A DNA stretch of 7,658 nt from Deltaproteobacteria bacterium (lineage in GTDB: Bacteria > Myxococcota_A > UBA796 > CAJQPC01). Each line of letters starts with the position of its first letter. The stretch's first letter is position 1. The stretch covers positions 1-7,658 of the forward strand of contig JADKFE010000112.1 in NCBI GenBank assembly GCA_016717595.1, read 5' to 3'. Shown here piece by piece: positions 1-7,172 of this stretch. A model generated the notes under the pieces. It was not told where the DNA came from. It made no database searches and saw only the letters and a list, made by a program, of their open reading frames with translations. The position numbers and the translations under genes were made by a program.

Positions 1-309
1 TACAAAACATGGCTGGATAGTCTCGACCGGTCGGCAGAGAAGCGAGGGGTGTTGGTGCTCCTTGCGCCTAAAGACAAGTGGTGCGACGGCGCTGAACACA
101 CCGCGGTGCTGCTTGACTACGAGGACTTGCTGCGGGCGTGGCTCCCGGTGGTGAGCGAGTCTCGCTCCCCCGAACGTAGCCTTGCCGCGGCCGTCACTAA
201 ATCCATCGCGCTTCACCTCTGCGGGCTCGCCGGCCCCGGCGGCTTCGACCGCTGGGGACTCTCTCGGCGACGTCGCACGCTCGCGTTCGTGCAGGAGCTC
301 TCCATATGA
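1..309 (+). CDS. C-terminal fragment of a probable PD-(D/E)XK nuclease-like protein (5' end outside window)
   Basis: The frame is open from the first base to a TGA at 307-309, giving 102 visible residues; the gene starts left of the window, so the GTG at 49 is not its start. The visible part has a hydrophobic strand followed by Ala-Pro-Lys (VLVLLAPKDK, residues 17-26), then a strand-helix unit (LLDYEDLLRAWLP, about 41-53) and a helical tail. This order resembles the C-terminus of PD-(D/E)XK_4-type nuclease-like proteins, where a strand ending in T/A-P and an 'isYedLl..L' segment follow the catalytic core. The catalytic D, E and K residues would lie upstream and cannot be seen, so nuclease activity is an inference. 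The stop overlaps the next ATG (ATGA, 306-309), so it sits in the same operon as drmABC. It could equally be another defence-associated protein with a similar C-terminal fold. Confidence 0.5.
   Translation, partial: YKTWLDSLDRSAEKRGVLVLLAPKDKWCDGAEHTAVLLDYEDLLRAWLPVVSESRSPERSLAAAVTKSIALHLCGLAGPGGFDRWGLSRRRRTLAFVQELSI
293..297 (+). promoter_or_regulatory. Ribosome binding site AGGAG for the second gene
   Basis: AGGAG lies eight bases before the ATG at 306, inside the end of the upstream gene. It supports 306 as the true start and shows that the second gene can recruit ribosomes itself as well as by coupling. Confidence 0.7.
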
Positions 310-911
310 CTCAGACCACCGTGTCCAAGACCTTCGCCTTCGCCACCCAGAACGGCGAGTATTGGCAAGAGTTTGTCGCCCAACAGCCCGAGTTCCGGCC
401 CGACGAGGTGACGCCCGACGAAGAAGAGTCGATCCGCGCCGCGCGGGAGCATGTTCGTGACGCCGTTCTTGACCTGCTCGAGGCGGTGATGGCCGAGGTA
501 CACACACGGGCCGGTACTGACCCCTGGCTGGAGACGTTGACCACTTCTCGCCGCCGAACAACGATGGAGAGCCACTTTACGCTCTCGCTTCCTCTGATCA
601 AGGCGGCCTCCCTGGAGGCGTCGGTCGTGTTCATCGTGGAGGTTGGAGGGTCACGGGGGCAGACAACCCGTGAAGCTCTTCCCGGCGATCTGGCGGCAGA
701 ACCAGAGGGCACCCGCCCTCACGGCTGTGGCGCAGGAGGCGGGCCGTGTCCTCGTGACCTTCGGGCAGTACGCCTATGTCGCGGACGCAGGCGTGGCGCT
801 CGTCGAGGGGGACGTTCGGAGCGGATCGCGACTCAGGCCGTAGACGCCGTGTGGGACCTCGCCCTCGCCTTCCGTGAGCGGGTTCAGCCGCGTCCCGTGG
901 TCACCACATGA
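306..911 (+). CDS. Unknown protein of a DISARM-linked operon, with an apparent internal double frameshift
   Basis: I do not recognise this family. The ATG at 306 has a good AGGAG upstream and overlaps the previous stop; the TGA at 909-911 overlaps the drmA start. The N-terminal part is normal-looking, acidic and helical, with an aromatic stretch (YWQEFVAQQPEF, residues 19-30) and a helix rich in charged and aliphatic residues (about 45-66). From about residue 113 to 171 the in-frame translation turns into Arg/Gly/Pro/Cys-rich sequence unlike the rest. The +1 frame over the same bases gives a plausible alpha/beta sequence (for example KLFPAIWRQNQ and VLVTFGQYAYVADAG). Normal sequence then returns in the original frame (ERIATQAVDAVWDLALAFRE). 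The likely original protein is therefore of about the same length, about 201 residues, with a different middle. No signal peptide or membrane segment is seen. Its place between a nuclease-like gene and drmA suggests an accessory role in the same defence locus; this is inference. Confidence 0.7.
   Translation: MTQTTVSKTFAFATQNGEYWQEFVAQQPEFRPDEVTPDEEESIRAAREHVRDAVLDLLEAVMAEVHTRAGTDPWLETLTTSRRRTTMESHFTLSLPLIKAASLEASVVFIVEVGGSRGQTTREALPGDLAAEPEGTRPHGCGAGGGPCPRDLRAVRLCRGRRRGARRGGRSERIATQAVDAVWDLALAFRERVQPRPVVTT
645..818 (+). other. Out-of-frame segment within the second gene, bounded by two compensating indels
   Basis: Within 306-911 the coding signal moves to the +1 frame here. By hand count, G or C occupies the third position in about 84% of the codons in the +1 frame (646-816), against about 50% in the annotated frame. 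The first shift is at about 640-646 (GAGGTTGGAG): removing one T reads VEVEGHGG smoothly into the +1 frame. The second is at about 814-821 (GTTCGGAGC): adding one base after 818 reads VRERIATQ back into the original frame. The net change is zero, so the gene keeps one open frame and the damage is easy to miss. Sequence errors or a real pair of mutations are both possible. Confidence 0.75.
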
Positions 912-3900
912 GCGCTGACCCGCAAACCCCCGCCCAAATCCGCTCCACCCTCATCGACGCCCTCCGCCTCGACCTCGTCGGCCCCGACCCCGACGAGCCG
1001 ACCCACGCGGCCTACGCCGCCGAGACGCTCCCGTCTCAGCCGTCTACCTGGTATCTCACCGGCTTCCTCGTCCCGTTTCAGGCGGCCGAAGGGGATGACA
1101 CCTCGACGGAGCAGCTCGACATGCTCCGGCCCAGGCCCGGCGTGGATGACGACGCCGCGCCGGAGAAGGCCTCGGCCCGAAAGGTGCCGTTCCCGTCGTC
1201 CATCGGTGTCTCGGTCTTGGTCCCGGCGGGCGTCACCACGCTCAACGTGGACGTCTCTTGGGGCGACTACACGCCGCTGCCCCGCACAGACGGCGCCGAG
1301 GTCGGGCCGCAGAGCTGGCAGCGGCGGCCCGGCGCGGCGGCGATCCTCGTCCGCCTCGATGAGCGCTCCCCGCAGCCGCTCCCCGCGAGCGGCGGGCTCG
1401 CCGTGCAGGTCGCCTGCCGCGAGGTCCGCCCCGGCGCGGACAAAGCCCACCCGCTCGTCCCGGCGGGCACACGCGCCGTCTCGGTCTTTGTGGTCAACCA
1501 GCGGCCCCCGGCGCCGGACGTCGGCCGGGACGCCGCCTTCGCTTTCCAGGTGCGCCTCGCGGTCTGGAGCGACGCGGCCTTCGTCGCCCGCCCCGACCTC
1601 CGCGGCCACGACGGCAGCGAGCGGGACGACCGCGTCGCCGAGCTCCAGTACCGCGACGTCTTCGAGTACGCCGTGGGCCACGGCGTCGCGACCGTGGCCG
1701 ATGTCGGCAAAGACGACGCCTGCCGCTCCGTGCGCACCCAGTGGATCCCGACCGCCGATGTCGAGCGTGTGGAGCCGTGTAAGGTGGACGGCGTCGAGCT
1801 GGGCATGGAGCGCCTCGCCGCGCTCTCCGATGGCGCCGCGGCCCGCGCCGCCCTCGCCGCGCTCCCCGCGCAGTACGCCGCCTGGATCCTCGACCAGCGC
1901 AAGCGCCCCCTCGACACCCAGCCCCGCCGCGACCTCGCCACCGAGCTGCTCGACCAGGCCGACTACGCCCGGTCTCGTGTGGAGGCGGGCATCGCCCTGC
2001 TCGCCGATCCCAAGGTGCTCCAGGCCTTCACCCTCGCCAACGCCGCGATGGCGGCGTCAGGCCGGCAACGTCTGGCCGTACAGAAGGGCAAGGCCCCCTC
2101 CGAGGTGGACCCGCCGACGTGGCGACCGTTCCAGCTCGCCTTCTTGCTCCTGAACCTCCGGGGCATCGTCGAGCCCACCCACGACGAGCGCAAGACCGTC
2201 GACCTGCTGTTTTTCCCCACCGGCGGCGGCAAGACCGAGGCTTACCTCGGGCTCGCGGCGTTCACCCTGCTCTGGCGGCGGATGAGCAATCCCGGCGTCT
2301 CAGGCGCCGGCGTCTCGGTGATCATGCGGTACACGCTGCGGCTGCTCACGTTCGACCAGCTCGGCCGCGCCGCCGCGCTCGTCTGTGCGCTTGAGCTAGA
2401 GCGCCAGCAGAACCGGGCGCTCCTCGGGGAGTGGCCGTTTGAGATCGGCCTCTGGGTGGGCAAGGCGGCGACGCCGAACCGCATGGGGAGCAAGGACCAG
2501 CGCGACCCAGACGCCGCGAAGTACAAGGTCGAGGCCTTCATGCGGGGCAAAGGGCCGAGCCCGATCCCGCTGGAGACCTGCCCCTGGTGTGGCACCCGCT
2601 TCAACCCGAGCTTCTCGTTTGATCTGAAGCCGAACGCCAACTACCCGACCGATCTGCGCCTGCTCTGCGCGAGCCGGTCGTGCCCGTTTACCGGCCGAAA
2701 CGCGCTGCCGATCCTCACCGTAGACGAGCCGATCTACCGGCGGCTGCCCTGTTTCCTCGTCGCGACCGTCGACAAGTTCGCCCAGCTCCCTTGGGTCGGA
2801 GAGTCGGGGAAGCTCCTCGGGAGAGCCGAGCGCCACGACGCGGCGGGCTTCTACGGCCCCACCGAGTCCGGCCAAGGCGCGCCGCTGCCGAGCGGATCGC
2901 TCCCGCCGCCGGATCTCATCATTCAGGACGAGCTCCACCTCATCTCGGGGCCGCTCGGCACCATGGTGGGGCTCTACGAGGCCGCGCTCGACGCGCTCTG
3001 CGCCCGCCAGGTGATGGGCGTGGAGGTGCGCCCGAAGATCGTCGCCTCGACCGCCACGGTGCGGCGGGCCGAGCGGCAGATTCAGGCCTTCTTTGGGCGC
3101 GCGTCGGTCGAGGTGTTCCCGCCGCCCGGCCCCGACCGCCGCCACAGCTTCTTCGCCGAGACCGTGCCCGTGGAGACCCGCAACGGCCGCCGCTACGTCG
3201 GGGTGGCCGCGCAGGGGCGGAGCCTCAAGGTCGTGTTTCTGCGGACCTTGCTCGCGCTCATGGGCGCCGCGCAGACCGCCTGGGATCAGGCGGGCGGCAA
3301 ACGCAACAAGAGCAACCCCGCCGACCCCTACATGTCGGTGATCGCCTACTTCAACAGCCTCCGCGAGCTGGGCGGGAGCCGCCGCATCGTCGAGGACGAG
3401 GTCGTGTCGCGGCTCGTGGCGTACGGATCGCGCCGCCGTCTGGGTGAGGAGGTCGGGCCGTTCAAGGACCGCCGCATCGGCCAGCCCGTCGAGCTCACCA
3501 GCCGCGAGAGCACCAGCAAGGTCGCCGACACCAAACGACGGCTGGAGCTGACCTTTCACGACGACGACCGCGTAGACGTCGCGCTGGCCACCAACATGAT
3601 CTCCGTCGGCCTCGACATCATCCGGCTTGGGCTGATGGTCGTCGCGGGCCAGCCCAAGATGTCGTCGGAGTACATCCAGGCCACCAGCCGCGTCGGACGC
3701 GACGCCGACCGCCCCGGGCTCGTCGTCACCCTGATGAACATGCACCGCCCACGGGACCGCTCACACTACGAGCGCTTCTGCGCGTGGCACGCCTCGTTCT
3801 ATCGGTCGGTGGAGGCGACGAGCGTGACGCCCTTCTCCCCGCGGGCCATCGACCGCGGGATCGCCGGCGTGGCCGTGAGCTTGGCGCGCCATGGAAACCG

Positions 3901-4309
3901 AAACCTCACGGCGTCCGCCAGCGCCGTGCAGATGCGCCTGGAGCGCGGCCGAGTGGCCTTCGTCGCCGACGCCATCGCCGATCGCGCCGCCGACCACAAC
4001 CGCGACCTGTCCAAGCCCGAGCAAGAGGAGCTGCGGCAGCACGTCCGCGGTCGGGTCTCGGATCTGCTCGATGACTGGGTGAAGATCGCCGACCGAAAGA
4101 ACAACACCCGCGCCGGTCTCCGATACCAGAAGCACGAGCCCGGGAACGACGCGATCCTCCTGCGTGACCCGCTCTCCCCCGACCTCGACGGCGTCTCCCC
4201 CGAGGAGCGCCGGTTCAAGGCCAACCGATCCATGCGTGATGTCGAGCCGTCGGTGAACCTGTGGGCCAAGACCCTCGACGGGCACGACGTCGACGCGGAG
4301 AACGAATGA
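908..4309 (+). CDS. drmA: DrmA, DISARM helicase-like ATPase
   Basis: This is a 1133-residue protein matching the DISARM DrmA helicase. DrmA is known to pair with DrmB and to use ATP on DNA in the cytoplasm during restriction of phage DNA. The N-terminal region carries the family-like ALRLDLVGP and STWYLTGFLVP segments (about 19-57). Superfamily 2 motifs follow in order: Walker A PTGGGKT (437-443, K442), Walker B DELH (674-677), motif III STAT (714-717), motif V around ATNMISVGLD (894-903) and motif VI QATSRVGRD (924-932, with R928 and R931 as likely arginine-finger region). Between Walker A and B lies a probable zinc site, C558, C561, C587 and C592, inserted in the ATPase core. The ATG at 908 overlaps the previous stop (ATGA) and has no clear Shine-Dalgarno sequence, so translation probably depends on coupling. 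The C-terminal helicase lobe is complete and no frameshift or missing motif was seen. Confidence 0.93.
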   Translation: MSADPQTPAQIRSTLIDALRLDLVGPDPDEPTHAAYAAETLPSQPSTWYLTGFLVPFQAAEGDDTSTEQLDMLRPRPGVDDDAAPEKASARKVPFPSSIGVSVLVPAGVTTLNVDVSWGDYTPLPRTDGAEVGPQSWQRRPGAAAILVRLDERSPQPLPASGGLAVQVACREVRPGADKAHPLVPAGTRAVSVFVVNQRPPAPDVGRDAAFAFQVRLAVWSDAAFVARPDLRGHDGSERDDRVAELQYRDVFEYAVGHGVATVADVGKDDACRSVRTQWIPTADVERVEPCKVDGVELGMERLAALSDGAAARAALAALPAQYAAWILDQRKRPLDTQPRRDLATELLDQADYARSRVEAGIALLADPKVLQAFTLANAAMAASGRQRLAVQKGKAPSEVDPPTWRPFQLAFLLLNLRGIVEPTHDERKTVDLLFFPTGGGKTEAYLGLAAFTLLWRRMSNPGVSGAGVSVIMRYTLRLLTFDQLGRAAALVCALELERQQNRALLGEWPFEIGLWVGKAATPNRMGSKDQRDPDAAKYKVEAFMRGKGPSPIPLETCPWCGTRFNPSFSFDLKPNANYPTDLRLLCASRSCPFTGRNALPILTVDEPIYRRLPCFLVATVDKFAQLPWVGESGKLLGRAERHDAAGFYGPTESGQGAPLPSGSLPPPDLIIQDELHLISGPLGTMVGLYEAALDALCARQVMGVEVRPKIVASTATVRRAERQIQAFFGRASVEVFPPPGPDRRHSFFAETVPVETRNGRRYVGVAAQGRSLKVVFLRTLLALMGAAQTAWDQAGGKRNKSNPADPYMSVIAYFNSLRELGGSRRIVEDEVVSRLVAYGSRRRLGEEVGPFKDRRIGQPVELTSRESTSKVADTKRRLELTFHDDDRVDVALATNMISVGLDIIRLGLMVVAGQPKMSSEYIQATSRVGRDADRPGLVVTLMNMHRPRDRSHYERFCAWHASFYRSVEATSVTPFSPRAIDRGIAGVAVSLARHGNRNLTASASAVQMRLERGRVAFVADAIADRAADHNRDLSKPEQEELRQHVRGRVSDLLDDWVKIADRKNNTRAGLRYQKHEPGNDAILLRDPLSPDLDGVSPEERRFKANRSMRDVEPSVNLWAKTLDGHDVDAENE
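4297..4300 (+). promoter_or_regulatory. Ribosome binding site GGAG deciding the drmB start
   Basis: GGAG lies five bases before the ATG at 4306 and inside the drmA 3' end. It favours 4306 over the in-frame GTG at 4261, which would overlap drmA by 49 bases and add 15 residues not expected in DrmB. Confidence 0.7.
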
Positions 4310-6174
4310 CCAAACGTCCGCACGGCAGCATTCGGCGCAGCCAGGTCCTCACGTCCTACGGCCCCGGCGCGATGGTGGACCTGCCCACACGCTCGGTCAT
4401 CATCGGCGGGCTCGAGTCCTGGTCCGAAGGCGGGCGGGAGCCCGTGTTTGAGGACCGCCTCGCACGTCGCTTAGAGAAAGAGCTGGAGGTCCCCGGCCTC
4501 AAGCTGTTTACCCCACCCGGCGACTCCGGCGACCCCACCCAGCCCTTCACCGGCATCACCGCCTGGATCTTCCCCGAGTGGTTCGTCGGTCCTTACGTCG
4601 AGCCCGACAAGCTGAACCCCCGAAAGGACGGCGCTCGCTCTCGGCCCCTCGTCCATCGGGAGCGTCTGCTCGACGGGAGGTACCAGAACAAAGAGGTCGT
4701 CCCCATCCGTTTTGTGCGCGCCTGCATCAACGGGCACATCGACGACATCGACTGGCACGACTTCTTACACGACGCCTCGGACACCTGCCGCCGCCAATTG
4801 TGGATCGACGAGCGCGGCACCACGGGCGATCTGACCAACGTGACGATTCGTTGTGACTGTGGCAAGTCGCGCTCAATGGCGACCGCCGAGTTTCGCAGCA
4901 TGAAGGACGCGGAGGTCGATTCATCCGCGCCCGCTGGGGACGGCGCGGGCAAAGGCAAAGCGCCGCTCGGGTACTGTCGTGGGCGTCGGCCCTGGCTCGG
5001 GCCCAGGTCATCGGAGCGGTGTGTCAACGAGCGGGGCGAGGCCGAGGTCAATCGTCTGCTCATCCGCTCGGCCTCAAACGCCTGGTTCTCCGAGACGGTG
5101 TCGGTCATCTCGATCCCCGACGTAGACGCGGAGCTGATGAAGGTGATCGAGGGCGCCTGGGCGATGCTCGCCGAGATCGACTCAATCGAAGAGCTGAGGT
5201 TCGCCCGCAAGAAGTTCGCGCCGGTTCGGGGCGCGCTGGGCGAGTGGACCGACGAGCGTGTCTGGGAGGGGATCTGCCGCAAACGTGCCCCCGGCGGCGT
5301 CGAAGAGAAAGGATTCAAACGCGCTGAGCTGGAGATGCTGCTCGACAGCAAGGACGAGCTCGGCACAGACAAGCCCGACGGGGACTTCTTCGCGCGGCGT
5401 CTGCCCTTGTCCGCCGGGTTTCCCTACGCGGGCATCGAGCGGGTGGTGCTCGTCCACCGGCTGCGGGAGGTGATGGCGCTGATCGGCTTCACACGTTTTG
5501 AGGCGCCGGTCCCCGACGAGGACGGCGAGCTTGGCCTCGGCGTGCGCCGCGCCGCCATCGCGAAGGATCTGTCCTGGGTGCCCGCCATCGAGAACCGCGG
5601 CGAGGGCATCTTCATCGCGTTCAACAAAAAGATGATCGAGGACTGGGCGAAGCGCCCGGGGCCCTCAGCCCGCTGGAAGGCGCTCCGCGACGGCCAAGAG
5701 CGCTGGAAACAGAAGCACCCGAAGTTTCGCGGCGACCTCCCCGGCCTCGCGTACCACTTCTTACACTCCCTCTCGCACCTGCTGATCACGAGCGTCGCGC
5801 TCGACTGCGGGTATGCCTCGACGTCGATCCGGGAGCGTATCTACGCCATCCCAGACGTCGGTTACGGCATCTTGCTCTACACCGGCACCACCGACGCCGA
5901 GGGCACCTTGGGCGGCTTGGTGCAGGTGGGCCGTCGCATCGAGACCCACATCGCCATGGCCCTTGAGCGCGGACGGCTGTGCAGCCACGACCCGGTCTGC
6001 GCCCACCACGAGCCCAAGAACCCCCACGAGGAGCGCTACCTCCACGGGGCCGCCTGCCACGCCTGCGTGCTCATCAGCGAGACGAGCTGTGAGCAGCGCA
6101 ATGAGCTGCTCGACCGCGCGCTCGTGGTGCCGACCGTAGGACCGGAGAACGCGGCCTTCTTCGAGGACCCATGA
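4306..6174 (+). CDS. drmB: DrmB, DUF1998-domain DISARM protein
   Basis: This is a 622-residue DrmB, the partner of DrmA in the DISARM DNA-binding complex. The ATG at 4306 overlaps the drmA stop. Translation from it begins MTKRPHGSIRRSQVLTSYGP, and the Q-x-x-x-x-Y/F-G-P-G start is typical of DrmB. Family features follow: FVRACINGHIDDIDWHDF (C140), a probable zinc cluster from C183, C185, C224 and C239 with the linked GRRPWLG and RSASNAWFS segments, and a C-terminal DUF1998 region from about 480. That region holds HFLHSLSHLL (484-493), GYASTSIRERIY, ILLYTGTTDAEGTLGGL and a second cysteine set, C559, C565, C584, C587 and C595 (CSHDPVC, GAACHACVL, ETSCE). Length and motif order fit a complete protein. 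The GC-rich codon use matches drmA and drmC. DrmB function beyond complex formation with DrmA is not readable from the sequence. Confidence 0.93.
   Translation: MTKRPHGSIRRSQVLTSYGPGAMVDLPTRSVIIGGLESWSEGGREPVFEDRLARRLEKELEVPGLKLFTPPGDSGDPTQPFTGITAWIFPEWFVGPYVEPDKLNPRKDGARSRPLVHRERLLDGRYQNKEVVPIRFVRACINGHIDDIDWHDFLHDASDTCRRQLWIDERGTTGDLTNVTIRCDCGKSRSMATAEFRSMKDAEVDSSAPAGDGAGKGKAPLGYCRGRRPWLGPRSSERCVNERGEAEVNRLLIRSASNAWFSETVSVISIPDVDAELMKVIEGAWAMLAEIDSIEELRFARKKFAPVRGALGEWTDERVWEGICRKRAPGGVEEKGFKRAELEMLLDSKDELGTDKPDGDFFARRLPLSAGFPYAGIERVVLVHRLREVMALIGFTRFEAPVPDEDGELGLGVRRAAIAKDLSWVPAIENRGEGIFIAFNKKMIEDWAKRPGPSARWKALRDGQERWKQKHPKFRGDLPGLAYHFLHSLSHLLITSVALDCGYASTSIRERIYAIPDVGYGILLYTGTTDAEGTLGGLVQVGRRIETHIAMALERGRLCSHDPVCAHHEPKNPHEERYLHGAACHACVLISETSCEQRNELLDRALVVPTVGPENAAFFEDP
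6163..6167 (+). promoter_or_regulatory. Ribosome binding site GAGGA for drmC
   Basis: GAGGA lies three bases before the ATG at 6171, inside the last codons of drmB. The spacing is short but usable, and it supports 6171 as the start together with the ATGA overlap. Confidence 0.5.
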
Positions 6175-6965
6175 GCGGGCGGCTGCGTGAGCTCCCCGCG
6201 GGCGTCCTGAGCGCGCTGGCGACGGCGCTTCAGACCGGGAAGCTGAAGCCCCCCTTCACCCGCGCGACCGTCGAGCACCTCGTCGGCGGGCCGCCCTGGC
6301 TCGCGGCCGAGCTGACCACGCTGACGACACGAGGTCTGTCCCCCGCGGCGCTGGCTTGGGGGATCGGTCTCATCACCGAGGAGCGCGCCGAGTGGCGGTC
6401 GCGGTGGGACGGCCTCGCGCTCACCTGGACCGGCCCGGAGGAGGTCGTCACCGAGACCCGGGACACCGGCGCGGTCGCCCGTGAGCTCTTCGCCGAGGCG
6501 CAGCGCTCGTTGCTCGTCTCCACCTATGCGCTCGATGAGGGCGCCAAAGGCGAGAACCTCCTGGCGATCCTGCGCCAGCGGATGGTGTCGCAGACCTTAG
6601 ACGTGCGCTTCTTCGTGAACCTCCCGCGGGAGTACGGGGACGAGCGGCCTTCAGCCACGATCCTCGCGCAGCACGCTCGTCGTCTGCGCGAGAAGGTGTT
6701 CACCTGGGAGCCCCGCCCCACCGTGTTCTACGACCGCCGCGCGCTGGAGCCAGGACACGGGCCGCGCGGGTGCCTGCACGCGAAGGTGATTGTGCGGGAT
6801 GAGGTGCAGACCTTGATCACCTCGGCCAACCTGACCGAGGCGGCGCAGGAGCGCAACGTAGAGGCGGGGGTGCTGATCGACGACGCGCCGTTTGCGCGCG
6901 GGGTGGTCGGGCAGTTCGAGCGGTTGGTCGCGGCGGGGGTGTTGGTGGAGCTGGGGTTGGGGTGA
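6171..6965 (+). CDS. drmC: DrmC, phospholipase D-family DISARM protein
   Basis: This 264-residue protein matches DrmC, the third core DISARM protein, with a phospholipase D-like (PLDc_2) fold. A single catalytic HKD motif is intact: H203-x-K205-x4-D210, followed by S218, N220 and the family-type ERNVEAGVL (about 227-235). The strand LLVSTYAL (114-121) marks the start of the PLD domain; residues 1-100 form a helical N-terminal region. With one HKD per chain, an active enzyme would need a dimer to build the two-histidine site, as in other single-motif PLD nucleases. The ATG overlaps the drmB stop (ATGA, 6171-6174). No membrane segment or signal peptide is seen, so it should act in the cytoplasm. 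In studied DISARM systems its contribution varies and it can be less critical than DrmA and DrmB. It is the last gene of the operon in this window. Confidence 0.92.
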   Translation: MSGRLRELPAGVLSALATALQTGKLKPPFTRATVEHLVGGPPWLAAELTTLTTRGLSPAALAWGIGLITEERAEWRSRWDGLALTWTGPEEVVTETRDTGAVARELFAEAQRSLLVSTYALDEGAKGENLLAILRQRMVSQTLDVRFFVNLPREYGDERPSATILAQHARRLREKVFTWEPRPTVFYDRRALEPGHGPRGCLHAKVIVRDEVQTLITSANLTEAAQERNVEAGVLIDDAPFARGVVGQFERLVAAGVLVELGLG

Positions 6966-6980
6966 CGGGCGCTGAGGGGG
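6953..6980 (+). other. Consensus G-quadruplex sequence across the drmC stop codon
   Basis: Four G runs lie at 6953-6956, 6959-6962, 6967-6969 and 6976-6980, with loops of 2, 4 and 6 bases. This satisfies the usual G3+N1-7 rule. The drmC TGA (6963-6965) is in the second loop. The runs are on the coding strand, so the mRNA would carry them. Folding is not shown, and the last G run can instead pair with CCCCC at 6998-7002. Confidence 0.4.
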
Positions 6981-7032
6981 CTCGATGGCGCTCTCGTCCC
7001 CCAAGGACCTCTCTGCGCGGTCGGCCTCTCGT

Positions 7033-7086
7033 GAAACCTCTGAACGACGGCGCGGGTGTCGGTGTTGCGTCGCCTTCAGAGGATTC
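7033..7086. terminator. Imperfect hairpin between convergent genes, possible bidirectional terminator
   Basis: The arm CCTCTGAA (7037-7044) is the exact reverse complement of TTCAGAGG (7075-7082). Inside it, CGACG (7045-7049) pairs with CGTCG (7068-7072) after a two-base bulge (7073-7074). Outside it, GAA (7033-7035) pairs with TTC (7084-7086) across one mismatch. The loop is 18 bases. It lies between the drmC stop and the stop of the minus-strand gene, where a shared terminator would be expected. Neither side has a clear T run, so intrinsic termination is uncertain; it could also be a protein or mRNA 3'-end structure. Confidence 0.45.
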
Positions 7087-7154
7087 CCAGGTCGGCGTCT
7101 TTGACCTCATGCTCAAGCTTCAGGGGTGGCAGACGGGTTGAGCTGGTGATGAAG

Positions 7155-7170
7155 GGCCAGGGTTGTGGCC
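7155..7170 (-). terminator. Short GC-rich hairpin just after the minus-strand stop
   Basis: GGCCA (7155-7159) pairs with TGGCC (7166-7170) across a six-base loop, two bases past the end of the minus-strand gene. The stem is only five pairs and the T content after it is poor, so it is at best a weak terminator. Confidence 0.2.
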
Positions 7171-7172
7171 TC

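Noticed and set aside
640..821. Programmed ribosomal frameshifting as the reason for the frame changes in the second gene
   Set aside because: Two opposite shifts would be needed, neither site has a classic slippery sequence or a clear stimulatory structure, and paired indels explain the pattern more simply.
897..907. Palindrome-like GTGGTCACCAC just before the drmA start
   Set aside because: Only five-base arms around one base and inside the coding end of the previous gene; too short to call an operator.
884..1681. A 265-codon minus-strand frame over the drmA 5' end
   Set aside because: It mirrors GC3-rich drmA codons and looks like a repetitive Val/Gly/Arg shadow with no ribosome binding site seen.
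1095..2153. A 352-codon + strand frame inside drmA
   Set aside because: Composed almost entirely of Arg, Ser, Pro and Ala; a frame shadow of drmA, whose own frame carries the helicase motifs.
2396..3745. A 449-codon open frame on the minus strand opposite drmA
   Set aside because: It is antisense to the conserved helicase motifs, has low-complexity Arg/Ala/Gly-rich sequence and no recognisable domain; long antisense frames are expected in GC-rich genes.
4261..4305. Upstream GTG start for drmB
   Set aside because: The ATG at 4306 has GGAG at the right distance, an ATGA overlap like the other junctions, and gives the expected DrmB N-terminus.
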